Source of the DNA: Allium sativum
Taxonomy: Eukaryota; Streptophyta; Magnoliopsida; Asparagales; Amaryllidaceae
Length of the DNA stretch: 64,000 bases
Assembly (NCBI GenBank): GCA_030737875.1
Contig: CM060926.1
Span: 165,303,579-165,367,578 of the forward strand
Direction: 5' to 3'
A program made the position numbers and the translations under genes. Each line of letters opens with the position of its first letter. The first letter of the stretch is position 1. The notes below the pieces were generated by a model that was given only the letters and a program-made list of their open reading frames with translations, had not been told where the DNA came from and did no database searches. This document shows positions 1 through 11,068 of this stretch, one piece after another.

Positions 1-1090
1 TTCAAACCATTTCAAAACAAGTCTGGTACAACATAATATCAACTTTCCAAATACACAAGTCTAGATAAAAACAACATCACTGAAAAACTGAAATACATAA
101 GTACTATCCCCAAAATAAGTGATAACCATAGCTAGCTTCATGTCAAGACCGTACATGAGCTAATAACCCACAAGCAAGCGATCAGAAATCCAAGCTAAGC
201 TCCAACGTTCCCACCCTGAGAACCTGGGGGGGAAAACGGAAGAAAAGAGGCGAAAGAAAAACAGGTCAGTCAAAAAGACTGAGTAAGCCCTACTACAATC
301 AATGTAAACTGATAAAGTTAACTGGCATGAGAAGCAGGGATGATCATAAGGATAACAACATACTAGCATGATGATTAACTAACAAGGTAGATAAAGGTGT
401 CATCGCATAATCAGGTTTAAGGTTTTGCACCACAGGTGTACTAGCAAACTAACATGACTTGAATAAACAAGTATTGATCCCTTGGCCCAAGCTTTGGCCC
501 AATAACATGAAGTGACCCTAATACGAGGTCCAACCAAACGGTCTAGTCGATCGGCTCCCTAAGCCTAACTCGTCACGTGTTGGTGTCAATACGGCCCAAA
601 CATAATTATAGTCAGACTGTGCCGGGTCTCCCGTCGGGTGTATCAAGCCCTAGGGTGTCAACCCCTGGACACCATAAAGATAAGTGCACAGTCTCGTTCT
701 ACTGGTACCCGTGCATGCTTTCCCCGGCTTCGGACTATGTGCACGACCATAGTCCGCCCGGAACTACACCGGCGTACCACTCTGCCGTCGTTTTTGGTCA
801 CTTACCTCCAGTCCAGTAATCGTGCCCCCTCCCTAGCCTAGTCTCTAGGGTCTTAATGATACAAACTTGGGATTACTGCTGGAGTGGGCCCCCATTGCTA
901 GGATTTTCTAGTGGGTTAAGTACGGTTTAACCCTCTTGCTAATCATGGATTAACTTGGTTAAGTGTAACGATGAGTTCACGACTTAACCCTGATTAATCT
1001 ACCAAGCCCAAATTGGTTAAGTATTAAGTGGACCATGACTTAACCCTAATCATGAGGCATTAATTAATTAATGTGCCTTAACCTCTCACA

Positions 1091-1159
1091 TTAGACTTCG
1101 TTGCGGTTACTAGTTAAGCCGGTCGGTTCCGGGTAGCTTTATACCACAACTTGGTCTAA
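1091..1159 (-). other. Stem-loop B in Element A left LTR
   Basis: The sense strand reads outer stem TTAGAC/GTCTAA, inner stem GTTGTGGT/ACCGCAAC (one U-G wobble in sense RNA), and a loop containing CTACCCGGAACCGACCGGC. It is the second of two tandem copies. The same structure with different stem bases occurs in Elements B and C. Confidence 0.7.
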
Positions 1160-1196
1160 CCTCGGGTTCAAGGTACAACATGGCCAACTTCTCACA

Positions 1197-1270
1197 TTGG
1201 GTCCTATTGTTTGTAGCAACTAGTTAAGCCGGTCGGTTCCGGGTAGTTTTACGCTACAAACTCAACCCAA
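1197..1270 (-). other. Stem-loop A in Element A left LTR
   Basis: The sense strand reads outer stem TTGGGT/ACCCAA, a perfect 9-bp inner stem GTTTGTAGC/GCTACAAAC, and the same conserved loop as stem-loop B. It is the first of the tandem pair in transcription order, about 1.1 kb downstream of the TATA box. Confidence 0.72.
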
Positions 1271-1806
1271 CCTCGAGTTGGTCACACTTATATTTTCTAA
1301 GTGTCATTTCCATCATGTTTCCAAAACATATTACAAGTTTTCAAGCAATTGGGTAGACCTAACTTAATAGGTAAATTCCCAATCTTATGTTTTTATGTCT
1401 TTAAAGTTTACCCAACCCCAAACGCAATCCCATCGCTTACATATCGCAATAGCGCATAAAGGATAGAAAGAGGGAACTTGGCATAATCATGACATAAAGG
1501 TGTTGAAGCCACAAGTTTAACATGGTGGCATATGAAATGTACATATGTTCATATACTTGCATATTACATTTTTAGGCCTCAAAAGCATGCATAAAACCAA
1601 ACTTAGCATATTGGTGATACATGGTGATAAATGACATGTAGAAATGGCCATAAGTTCGCATTTAGCCTCACATGCAAGTTATCATAAGAGATATGATAAC
1701 TTACATGTTGCCAAAATGCAACCTTTAGCATAAAGCTTGAAGCTTTATGTTCATATACTCAAGATAAGCTTGCATAACATGATAACGTGAGTAAAATGAT
1801 CACCCC

Positions 1807-1993
1807 AAACTTGCATAACATACTTGCATATCATATGACGAACTTGCATATCAAAACCTAGCAAACTTGCATAACATAACATGATAAACTTGCATATCAT
1901 AACATAGCAAACTTGCATAACATAACATGATAAACTTGCATATCATAACATAGCAAACTTGCATAACATGATAAACTTGCATATCATATCATA
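1807..1993 (-). repeat. CTTGCAT-rich tandem repeat in Element A left LTR
   Basis: 46-bp units starting at 1861, 1907 and 1953, each containing two AACTTGCAT motifs, with looser copies before them. On the sense strand the core is ATGCAAG. It lies 380-570 nt downstream of the TATA box, in the predicted leader. The right LTR has the same array at 9966-10152. Confidence 0.85.
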
Positions 1994-2372
1994 ATGATCA
2001 AACACAACTTGCATCATTCATTAACTTTAGAGTTTAAATATGAAAGTAGAAAAGGGCTTACAATGCTTATGAAGACACAAAAATATGACAAAGCCCTTAT
2101 GCAATCAAATAGACCCCAAAATGCAAGCTCTAATAGAAAAACCCTTGAGCCGAAATGATCAAAACTCTTTCTTTATGATGCAAATATAGAAACTTGACTT
2201 GAATGCAAGCTAATGATGCTCATACAAGCTTGAAAACACTTGTATGCATGGAAAATCTCTCATAGAAATGACTTAGGAATTTTATGAAGAGAGTGGAGGC
2301 CATGAGAGGAATGATTTTGCCATAGTTTAGTTGTATGAATGAATAATGATGATTTAGGGTTAGGTTAGGGCC

Positions 2373-2382
2373 TTATTTATAG
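2373..2382 (-). promoter_or_regulatory. TATA box, Element A left LTR
   Basis: CTATAAATAA on the minus strand, about 440 nt from the start of the sense LTR. The position and sequence suit an RNA polymerase II LTR promoter. The copy at 10530-10539 is the one positioned to drive the element. Confidence 0.6.
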
Positions 2383-2511
2383 AGATTAGGACTAGTTTTA
2401 GCCTTAGGATTAAACCCTAGTTCCAATCTCAGCCCTCAAAACCGAATCTGGCCCCCAAGCTCAACACAACCCCAAAATGGTGCACCGGGCAAAACTGCCC
2501 GGCTGGACCAA

Positions 2512-2573
2512 GTCGACAGGGCTGTCGACTTGGGTCCAACCAAGTCGACTCCCAAGTCGACAGGGCTGTCGAC
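2512..2573 (-). promoter_or_regulatory. Phased GTCGAC array, Element A left LTR
   Basis: GTCGAC palindromes start at 2512, 2524, 2544, 2556 and 2568, giving intervals of 12, 20, 12 and 12 bp. The array lies in U3, 130-200 bp upstream of the TATA box. Confidence 0.7.
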
Positions 2574-2818
2574 TTGGGTACTCTGGCGGGAATTTTCCCG
2601 CCTGCGCCCAACTGCCCCAAATTTCCAAATTCAAACTTGAATTTAAAATCTGTTTTTACTTTGAAATTTTCTGAAAACTTCGAAAACTCGGACTCTATTT
2701 CGCGTATTTTTCCGAGACGAACGCAAAGGCATAGCCCGTTTCCCTTGATTCAGATTTATAAATTAAATTCTGCCTCGATTTACGTTATAACAGGTTATTG
2801 AAAATACGGGTTGTTACA

Positions 2819-2833
2819 TTCTCCCCTCCTTAA
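2819..2833 (-). other. Polypurine tract, Element A
   Basis: The minus strand reads AAGGAGGGGAGAA directly before the 3' LTR start TGTAACAACC. This is the expected plus-strand primer site, adjacent to the 3' LTR. Confidence 0.8.
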
Positions 2834-3367
2834 AGGATTTCGTCCCCGAAATCTTCAAGTTAGAAAGAACGTATCCTACCATCCAACATCCATCTACTCA
2901 AAACATCATCCACGAGCAAGCATTGTCCTTACAAGATTCTAAATGTTGTATGAACATATGCAAAGGTGTGTGTATATGTACTTATCTAATGCAAATATCA
3001 TCAATGCAAATTATGTTAGTGAAATGAATCCATATGTATGCAATTCCTAACATAATGTATAACATCTATATGTGTGCACATAACATACATCCATATGCAA
3101 CATCCATGTGATAACACAAAAATTTTCATCCATGAATAAGCATAAACACTCATGCATATGCAATATGAGGAGTGTGTGAGCCGATCTAGTGCTAACGTGT
3201 ATAATGCATCCACGAGTAACCACTTGCAAACACTTGCAACCACTTGCAACCATCAAGCATAACATGTTTCAAACACATGTTTCATCCAAAGGGTTTCTAC
3301 CTAAGGTTCTCACGACAAGATTAACACGATAAACTAGATAAACATGGATAGCAAAGAGAAAGATATG
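2834..3367 (-). other. Element A 3' untranslated region
   Basis: Non-coding stretch between the integrase stop and the PPT. It is clearly related to 50251-50746 in Element B (shared blocks beginning AGGATTTCGTCCCCGAAATC on the plus strand). It contains short repeats of CACTTGCAAC near 3225-3250. No ORF of interest. Confidence 0.75.
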
Positions 3368-4786
3368 CTAACAAAGAAAAGAGATTGAGAGTGTACCCTC
3401 AAAAAGGAATGGATAAAGCCCACGCATCTTCTCCTCGGTTTCCCAAGTTGCGTCTTCTTCAGCTTCACCCCATTGAACCTTCACCAACTTGACCTCTCGA
3501 TTCCTTAGCTTCTTGGTCTCCGTCCCCAAGATACGAATCGGAGCTCTCCTCAAGGTAACCTCTTTCTCCACTTCCACATCTTTCAAAACACTTGGCTCAA
3601 CAACCTCTGCTGATTCATGTAAACACTTCCGGAGATGCGAGACATGAAAAACATCGTGTACTCCGGCAAGCTTCTTGGGCAACTCCACTCTATAAGCCAT
3701 CTGCCCGATCCTCTCTATAATAGGGAATGGTCCAACAAACCTCGGTGCTAACTTCCCAACGGCTCCAAATCGGACCACATTCCGCAAAGGAGAAACCTTC
3801 ACGAAAACCATATCCCCAAAATCAAACTCCAAATCAGTTCTTCTCTTATCAGCATAGGATTTCTGTCGGTCTTGGGCCGCTTTCATCCGTCTCCGAATCA
3901 ACTCGACCTTTTCGGATGTATCTCTGATCATATCAGGCCCAAGTATAAGCTCATCTGTAGTCTCCCACCAACATGTAGGCGGCTTGCACGGCCTCCCATA
4001 TAAAGCTTCAAATGGTGCCATCCCTATGCTTGCCTGATAACTGTTATTATATGCAAACTCAACGAGAGGAAGATGGTCTTCCCAAGTACCACCAAAATCC
4101 AGAATACAAAGCCTCAACAGATCCTCGAGTACCCTATTCACCCTTTCGGTTTGACCGTCCGTCTGTGGGTGATAAGCCGTACTTAGATTCAACCTCGTGC
4201 CCATAGCTTCTTGCAAGCTATTCCAGAATTGACTTGTAAAGATTGGGTCACGGTCACTGACTATACTAGAAGGGACTCCATGTAGTCTCACAATCTCACG
4301 AAGATATACAGACGCTAGCCAAGATGCGGTCCTCTTGCTCTTCACTGGAATGAAATGAGCACTCTTCGTAAGTCTATCCACAATAACCCAAATGCTCGTA
4401 TTCCCTTTCCTTGACCTTGGTAGCCCATCGATAAAATCCATGGAAATACTCTCCCACTTCCATAGTGGAACGTCTAGAGGATGCAATAGCCCACCGGGCT
4501 TCTTCGACTCGGCCTTAACTTGCTGGCAAATGATACATCTAGAGACAAATTCTGCCACATCCTTCTTCATCCCAGGCCAAAAGAAAATGCGCTTCATATC
4601 TTTATACATCTTATCACCGCCCGGATGTATAGTCAACTTAGAGCGATGCGCTTCCTCAAGAACTTTTCTTACTAAATCTTCTACCATTGGAACACATAAC
4701 CTTCCGTCTCTCCTCAGCCAACCCTTGTCATCAATAGAATATCGAGCGAGATGACTAGACGCCTCTCCTCGAATCAGCTTATCCAT
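3368..4786 (-). pseudogene. Element A integrase with chromodomain
   Basis: 472 codons. The HHCC zinc finger spans H47, H54, C84 and C87. The DDE core has D117 (in MDFIDG), D178 (in VSDRD) and E214 (in DGQTERVN). The C-terminus has a GPFPIIERIG-type block and a chromodomain-like segment around residues 410-460 (PIRILG...VKVQWG...ATWE), the mark of chromoviruses, which is thought to guide integration to particular chromatin. Upstream, the frame continues without a shift into the RNase H segment; only a TAG at 4814-4816 separates them. In Element C the same codon is CAG (Gln), so a C-to-T transition explains it. The domain itself looks intact. Confidence 0.93.
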
Positions 4787-4813
4787 AATCTCAACTATCT
4801 GAGGGTCTTCTCT

Positions 4814-5332
4814 CTACGAAGCCCCAACTTGATCAAGAAGGGTAGGTCTGAGTTCCAGAGATGCTAAAGAACCGGTCATCGACTCAATCGCCAAAGAGAA
4901 ATCAAAGGTTGCCACATACTCTAAATTCTTCATCTCAACGAATAGAGGACTCAGAGTCAACCTTTTTTTACTCAATGCATCAGCTACCACATTCCCCTTG
5001 CCAGGGGTATAAGCTATCTCAAAATCATAGGACGCCAAGAATTCCATCCATCTTTGTTGCCTCAAATTCAGATCCTTCTGAGAAAAGAGATACTTCAATG
5101 ACTTGTGATCGGTATAAAGCTCAAATCTTTCGCCCAGAAGATAATGGTGCCAAGCCTTGAGTGCATATACTATTGCTGCCAACTCTAAGTCATGAGTGGG
5201 ATAATTCTTCTCATGCACTTTGAGTTGTCTACCGCCAAAGCATATCACTCTTCCTCCTTGCATCAGAACAGCACCTAACCCCGTGCCACATGCATCGGTG
5301 TAAACTGTAAATAACTTCCCTCCATCGGGCAA
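4814..5332 (-). pseudogene. Element A RNase H and connection
   Basis: 172 codons in the same frame as the RT segment and the integrase. It starts at the end of the RT and contains [15 protein letters not shown] (catalytic Asp), the E of [21 protein letters not shown] (third Asp) and the terminal VVADALSKK, the standard order of gypsy RNase H. It degrades RNA in RNA-DNA hybrids during reverse transcription. It is bounded by TAG codons at 5372-5374 and 4814-4816. Both sites correspond to sense codons in Element C, so this is one polyprotein broken by nonsense mutations. Confidence 0.92.
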
Positions 5333-5371
5333 AGCTAGAACAGGTGCTGATGTGAGAGCTCTCTTGAGCTT

Positions 5372-7603
5372 CTAAAAAGCAAGCTCGCATTCTATGCTCC
5401 AAGAAAAAACTAAATTCTTCTTCGTCAATTTAGTGAGAGGAGCGGAAATCTTCGCGAAGTCCTTGATGAACTTCCGGTAAAAGCCTGCAAGACCTAGAAA
5501 ACTTCTCACTTCGGTTGCATTCCTTGGAGTCTTCCAATCCTGAACTGCAACTACCTTAGCGGGATCCACCGCTAAGCCTTGCTTAGATACTATATGCCCA
5601 AGGAATCTAACTTCCCTTCTCCAAAAATGACACTTGGAGAACTTGGCCTTCAACTGATGCGCTCTAAGCGTATCCATCACCTCCACGAGATGCCTTGCGT
5701 GGTCTTCCTCATCCTTAGAGAAGATCAGAATATCATCTACGAAGACCACGACAAACTTGTTCAAGAACTCCCTGAACACCCTACTCATCAAGTCCACGAA
5801 ATATGCGGGTGCATTAGTCAAGCCGAACGGCATGACAAGCCATTCGAAGAATCCATCTGGCGTTCTGAACGCAGTCTTGTCTATACTATCTTCAGCTACC
5901 CTGAGCTGATGGAATCCAGTAGCAAGATCAAGCTGAGAGAAAACAGAAGCACCGATAAGCTGGTCAAAGAGATCATCAATCCTCGGTAACGGGTGTCTGT
6001 TCTTCTTAGTCAGCTTATTCAATTCTCGATAGTCAACACAAAGTCGGAGAGAACCATCTGCCTTGGTAGCAAATACCACAGGCGCTCCCCATTCAGATAT
6101 ACTTCGTCTAATGAAGTTCTTCTCAAGCAACTCCTTCACTTGCTTACTTAGCTCCCGCCTTTCACGCGGAGCCATGTGCCGAACGGGAAAAGAAACCGGC
6201 TTTGCATTATCCACCAGGTAAATGCGGAAATCAATCTCTCGCTTAGGGGGCAACCCCCTAACTTCATCGAAAATATCCGGATACTCTCGAACCACTCTCA
6301 CAGACTGAAGAGTTTCCATTGACGAGTCGAGTGATTCAAGATAGCACAACATGACGGGACCTCTCGGATTACAAGAAATCTCTAGGGTGTTTCCGAGGCG
6401 AGTCACGAGCCTCACAACCCTATGCTCACAATCAAGGATGGCTCCATATCTGGACAACCAATCCATGCCCAATATCAATCCGTATCCCCTAAAACCAAGA
6501 ACATAAGCACTACACAAGAACTCTACACTCAGTATAGAGATCCTCAAATCCCCACATATCATAGACAGATGGGCGGAACCCCCAATAGGATTTGAGACAC
6601 AGACGGGATCCTCTACCAAGCTAGTACTAAGGTGCAAACTATCAACAAGATCAGATGAGATAAAGCTATGCGATGCACCAGAATCAAACAAGGTACGAAC
6701 TGGAAAATCAGAAATATATACAAGGCTCTCAACAGAAATACTACCTCGATCGGGAACTGGAGCGGCATTGAGAGCATGAACTTGCCCTCCTGAAGGTCCA
6801 GCACGCTGAGTCTGACCCTGGCCTTGCCCTTGCTTCTTCGGGCAATCCTTACTGAAATGTCCAGTCTCACCGCAGAAAAAGCATTCACCATTCTTCCTTT
6901 TCCTCTTCTTACAATATTTAATAAGATGCCCAACTGAACCGCAATAATGGCACTTCCCCTTGTTGTTCTTGCCCTTGTTGTTGTTGTTCCCCTTGTTGCC
7001 TTGACTCTTGTTCTTGTTCTGATTGCCTTGACTGCTCTGACCACTTGGATTACCCTGGTTTCCTTTCCACTGGGAATCAGTCTTCTTGGCTTGAGTATCA
7101 TTCACCTTGATCTCTTTCTTGACATCTCCCTGAAGTAACGCCATATCAACCAAGCTCTCAAACGTGGTCCCATGGGGAATATGTGACATAGCCAATCCCT
7201 GCAACGGCTCATTCAATCCTCTAGCAAAACGAAGAGCCTTCTTCTGAGGAGTATTCACCATATCCAAGCCAAAACGAGCTAACTGATTGAACTTGTTCAC
7301 ATATTCTTTGACAGACATATCTCCTTGTTTCAAAGTTATGAACCTCTCCATTTGCAGATTCTCCTCAGCAGAAGATAGAAACTTAAGCACGAACCTTGCC
7401 CTGAAATCGGCCCAAGTCTCAACAGGCCTAGTACCATTGGTGACTTCCCACCAATAAGCGGCTTCATCCTTCATAAGCCAAACCGCCAACAAGATCTTCC
7501 TCTGATCGTCTAACCCAAAGATAGCAAATAAATCCTCGGTCTCTTTCAACCAATTTCTGGCTTCTACAAAAGTCTCAGTGCCTTGAAAGTTCTTGCCACC
7601 CAT
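5372..7603 (-). pseudogene. Element A gag, protease and reverse transcriptase
   Basis: 743 codons. The capsid part (residues 1 to about 170) is followed by a basic Gln/Asn/Lys-rich linker. Two CCHC zinc knuckles follow at about 218-231 and 240-253. A retropepsin active site DSGAS lies near residue 305. RT motifs are VDYREL (about 523), a [10 protein letters not shown] block and FVDDILIFS (about 621). The domains follow the usual single-frame Tekay order. The true start lies upstream at 7800 and is put out of frame by a 1-nt deletion near 7711-7718. The 3' end is an amber codon (TAG, 5372-5374) where Element C has an Arg codon. Otherwise the sequence is well preserved. Confidence 0.94.
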
Positions 7604-7800
7604 TGCTTTGAAATCTTTGCAAGTCTTTGCGAAGTCAGCTTGGTGATGCTGAGGGGGAGGAGGAAGAGGAACCTCAGCGACAGGAGGAGGAGGAGGAGGA
7701 GGAACATCTGCGGGCCGGCTTCGGTCGCCCTTGCCTCCAAAAGTCTCCTATACAAAACAGGTATGTGTACTCCCTCTGGAATAGCAAAGTTATCGGCCAT
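7564..7800 (-). pseudogene. Element A gag N-terminus (frameshifted)
   Basis: Starts [20 protein letters not shown], matching the [10 protein letters not shown] start of the Element C gag, so 7798-7800 is the authentic initiator. After about residue 29 (AGP) the frame leaves the conserved Pro-rich segment. Adding one base in the GGCCCGCA stretch near 7711-7718 would restore the run of Pro codons that leads into the main gag frame. The lesion lies beside a GGA/TCC-type trinucleotide repeat, a slippage-prone context. The reading past residue 29 (a Leu-rich tail) is an artefact. Confidence 0.85.
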
Positions 7801-7983
7801 ACTGAAAACGAAGAAAAAGACAGATTCAGAATGGAGAAAAACGAAGGAATTTTGCTAATGGCTTTTTGGGGAATAGCCTTTAAAATAAACTAGACTTTTC
7901 TTTGGAAAATACTTTATACTTGGTTTTGAAAATAGTTTTCCAAAAGTTTTAAAAACCTTTTTGTTCCTTCTCGTAAACCATAT

Positions 7984-7995
7984 GCTCTGATACCA
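7984..7995 (-). other. Primer-binding site, Element A (initiator tRNA-Met)
   Basis: The minus strand reads TGGTATCAGAGC two bases inside the 5' LTR. It is complementary to the 3' end of plant initiator methionine tRNA, the usual primer for chromoviruses. Confidence 0.9.
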
Positions 7996-9247
7996 AATGT
8001 AACACCCCACCTCCGCCAGGGAAGCTCTTGCAAGCACTCTGACTTTGGAGGGGCGTTTGAATCAGGTAAACATGCATAATGAAATATCAAGGCAGAACAA
8101 GAACATATGTATATATGTAAACAGAGTAAATAAGATAAGTAAAACAGCGGAAGATTTCAAACCATTTCAAAACAAGTCTGGTACAACATAATGTCAACTT
8201 TCCAAATACACAAGTCTAGATAAAAACAACATCACTGAAAAACTGAAATACATAAGTACTATCCCCAAAATAAGTGATAACCATAGCTAGCTTCATATCA
8301 AGACCGTACATGAGCTAAAATCCCACAAGAAAGCGATCAAAAATCTAAGCTAAGCTCCAACGTTCCCACCCTGAGAACCTGGGGGGGGGGCGACGGAAGA
8401 AAAGAGGCGAAAGAAAATCAGGTCAGTCAAAAAGACTGAGTAAGCCCTACTACAATCAATGTAAACTGATAAATTTAACTGGCATGAGAAGCAGGGATGA
8501 TCATAAGGATAACAACATACTAGCATGATGATTAACTAACAAGGTAGATAAAGGTGTCATCGTATAATCAGGTTTAAGGTTTTGCACCACAGGTGTACTA
8601 GCAAACTGACATGACTTGAATAAACAAGTATTGATCCCTTGGCCCAAGCTTTGGCCCAATAACATGAAGTGACCCTAATACGAGGTCCAACCAAACGGTC
8701 TAGTCGATCGGCTCCCTAAGCCTAACTCGTCACGTGTTGGTGTCAATACGGCCCAAACATAATTGTAGTCAGACTGTGCCGGGTCTCCCGTCGGGTGTAT
8801 CAAGCCCTAGGGTGTCAACCCCTGGACACCATAAGCATAAGTGCACAGTCTCGTTCTACTGGTACCCGTGCATGCTTTCCCCGGCTTCGGACTATGTGCA
8901 CGACCATAGTCCGCCCGGAACTACACCGGCGTACCACTCTGCCGTCGTTTTTGGTCACTTACCTCCAGTCCAGTAATCGTGCCCCCTCCCTAGCCTAGTC
9001 CCTAGGGTCTTAATGATACAAACTTGGGATTACTGCTGGAGTGGGCCCCCATTGCTAGGATTTTCTAGTGGGTTAAGTACGGTTTAACCCTCTTGCTAAT
9101 CATGGATTAACTTGGTTAAGTGTAACGATGAGTTCACGACTTAACCCTGATTAATCTAACAAGCCCAAATTGGTTAAGTATTAAGTGGACCATGACTTAA
9201 CCCTAATCATGAGGCATTAATTAATTAATGTGCCTTAACCTCTCACA

Positions 9248-9316
9248 TTAGACTTCGTTGCGGTTACTAGTTAAGCCGGTCGGTTCCGGGTAGCTTTATA
9301 CCACAACTTGGTCTAA
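9248..9316 (-). other. Stem-loop B in Element A right LTR
   Basis: Counterpart of 1091-1159 with the same outer TTAGAC/GTCTAA and inner GTTGTGGT/ACCGCAAC pairing. Confidence 0.7.
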
Positions 9317-9353
9317 CCTCGGGTTCAAGGTACAACATGGCCAACTTCTCACA

Positions 9354-9427
9354 TTGGGTCCTATTGTTTGTAGCAACTAGTTAAGCCAGTCGGTTCCGGG
9401 TAGTTTTACGCTACAAACTCAACCCAA
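9354..9427 (-). other. Stem-loop A in Element A right LTR
   Basis: Counterpart of 1197-1270. One loop base differs (ccagt versus ccggt on the plus strand) and both stems are intact. Confidence 0.7.
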
Positions 9428-9965
9428 CCTCGAGTTGGTCACACTTATATTTTCTAAGTGTCATGTCCATCATGTTTTCAAAACATATTACAAGTTTTCA
9501 AGCAATTGGGTAGACCTAACTTAATAGGTAAATTTCCAATCTTATGTTTTTATGTCTTTTAAGTTTACCCAACCCCAAACGCAATCCCATCGCTTACATA
9601 TCGCAATAGCGCATAAAGGATAGAAAGAGGGAACTTGGCATAATCATGACATAAAGGTGTTGAAGCCACAAGTTTAACATGGTGGCATATGAAATGTACA
9701 TATGTTCATATACTTGCATATTACATTTTTAGGCCTCAAAAGCATGCATAAAACCAAACTTAGCATATTGGTGATACATGTTGATAAATGACATGTAGAA
9801 ATGGCCATAAGTTCGCATTTAGCCTCACATGCAAGTTATCATAAGAGATATGATAACTTACATGTTGCCAAAATGCAACCTTTAGCATAAAGCTTGAAGC
9901 TTTATGTTCATATACTCAAGATAAGCTTGCATAACATGATAACATGAGTAAAATGATCACCCCAA

Positions 9966-10152
9966 ACTTGCATAACATACTTGCATATCATATGACGAAC
10001 TTGCATATCAAAACCTAGCAAACTTGCATAACATAACATGATAAACTTGCATATCATAACATAACAAACTTGCATAACATAACATGATAAACTTGCATAT
10101 CATAACATAGCAAACTTGCATAACATGATAAACTTGCATATCATATCATAAT
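9966..10152 (-). repeat. CTTGCAT-rich tandem repeat in Element A right LTR
   Basis: Counterpart of 1807-1993, with the same 46-bp periodicity and only scattered base changes. Confidence 0.85.
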
Positions 10153-10529
10153 GATCAAACACAACTTGCATCATTCATTAACTTTAGAGTTTAAATATGA
10201 AAGTAGAAAATGGCTTACAATGCTTATGAAGACACAAAAATATGACAAAGCCCTTATGCAATCAAATAGACCCCAAAATGCAAGCTCTAATAGAAAAACC
10301 CTTGAGCCAAAATGATCAAAACTCTTTCTTTATGATGCAAATATAGAAACTTGACTTGGATGCAAGCTAATGATGCTCATACAAGCTTGAAAACACTTGT
10401 ATGCATGGAAAATCTCTCATGGAAATGACTTAGGAATTTTATGAAGAGAGTGGAGGCCATGAGAGGAATGATTTTGCCATAGTTTAGTTGTATGAATGAA
10501 TAATGATGATTTAGGGTTAGGTTAGGGCC

Positions 10530-10539
10530 TTATTTATAG
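10530..10539 (-). promoter_or_regulatory. TATA box, Element A 5' LTR
   Basis: CTATAAATAA on the minus strand with a palindromic GTCGAC array 130-210 bp upstream. No transcript start can be read from sequence alone. Confidence 0.62.
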
Positions 10540-10668
10540 AGATTAGGACTAGTTTTAGCCTTAGGATTAAACCCTAGTTCCAATCTTAGCCCTCAAAACC
10601 GAATCTGGCCCCCAAGCTCAACACAACCCCAAAATGGTGCACCAGGCAAAACTGCCCGGCTGGACCAA

Positions 10669-10742
10669 GTCGACAGCCAAGTCGACAGGGCTGTCGACTT
10701 GGGTCCAACCAAGTTGACTCCCAAGTCGACAGGGCTGTCGAC
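10669..10742 (-). promoter_or_regulatory. Phased GTCGAC array, Element A 5' LTR
   Basis: GTCGAC at 10669, 10681, 10693, 10725 and 10737, plus a mutated GTTGAC at 10713. Intervals are 12, 12, 20, 12 and 12 bp. There is one 12-bp unit more than in the left LTR, so copy number changed since insertion. Confidence 0.72.
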
Positions 10743-11055
10743 TTGGGTACTCTGGCGGGAATTTTCCCGCCTGCGCCCAACTGCCCCAAATTTCCAAATT
10801 CAAACTTGAATTTGAAATCTATTTTTACTTTGAAATTTTCTGAAAACTTCGTTGGGCCTTAATCGAGTCATACGGATTCCGATTTTTGAAAACTCGGACT
10901 CTATTTCGCGTATTTTTCCGAGATGAACGCAATGGCATAGCCCGTTTCCCTTGATTCAGATTTATAAACTAAATTCTGCCTCGATTTATGTTATAATAGG
11001 TTATTGAAAATACGGGTTGTTACACCCCCTATCACCCGTACCAATTAAGCAGCCA

Positions 11056-11067
11056 GCTCTGATACCA
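11056..11067 (-). other. Primer-binding site of an older element
   Basis: TGGTATCAGAGC on the minus strand, directly before an LTR starting at 11069. Element A landed 31 bp inside this older element, separating the PBS from the rest of its interior, which would lie beyond the left window edge. Confidence 0.8.
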
Positions 11068-11068
11068 C

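Larger units (their letters stand above)
1..2818 (-). repeat. Element A 3' LTR (left copy, cut by window start)
   Basis: Matches 8156-11024 almost base for base and ends in GTTGTTACA, so the sense-strand LTR begins TGTAACAACCCG. Compared with the right copy it lacks about 38 bp near 2690 and one 12-bp unit of the GTCGAC array. It contains, in sense order, the GTCGAC array, a TATA box, CTTGCAT-rich repeats and two stem-loops. Confidence 0.93.
1..11024 (-). mobile_element. Element A: Tekay/Del-type Ty3/gypsy chromovirus
   Basis: A nearly complete LTR retrotransposon on the minus strand; only about 158 bp of its left LTR lies outside the window. The order on the minus strand is 5' LTR (7998-11024), initiator-Met PBS, gag, protease, RT, RNase H, integrase with a C-terminal chromodomain, 3' UTR, PPT, 3' LTR. 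The single gag-pol frame, the long LTRs and the chromodomain fit the Tekay/Del clade. Three lesions are visible: a 1-nt frameshift in gag and two in-frame amber codons in pol. The copy is therefore inactive as it stands but not old. Its right end abuts the PBS of an older element. Confidence 0.93.
7998..11024 (-). repeat. Element A 5' LTR (complete, 3027 bp)
   Basis: Bounded by TG...CA (plus strand starts TGTAACACCCCACC and ends GGTTGTTACA), with the PBS immediately to the left. It supplies the promoter (TATA at 10530-10539) and the start of the transcript. Because the TATA box is only about 485 nt into the LTR, most of the LTR would be transcribed. The sequence to its right (ccccctatc) belongs to an older element. 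The target duplication cannot be checked because the left end is outside the window. Confidence 0.94.

Noticed and set aside
577..841. Open frames repeated at 8734-8998 with almost the same protein
   Set aside because: They lie in the two LTR copies of Element A; the similarity is LTR identity, and no domain or codon signal is present.
1807..1993. Regular repeats considered as a CRISPR-like array
   Set aside because: Units are tandem without unique spacers, and the context is a plant retrotransposon LTR.
3727..5989. Plus-strand frames up to 136 codons
   Set aside because: Opposite-strand shadows of Element A pol.
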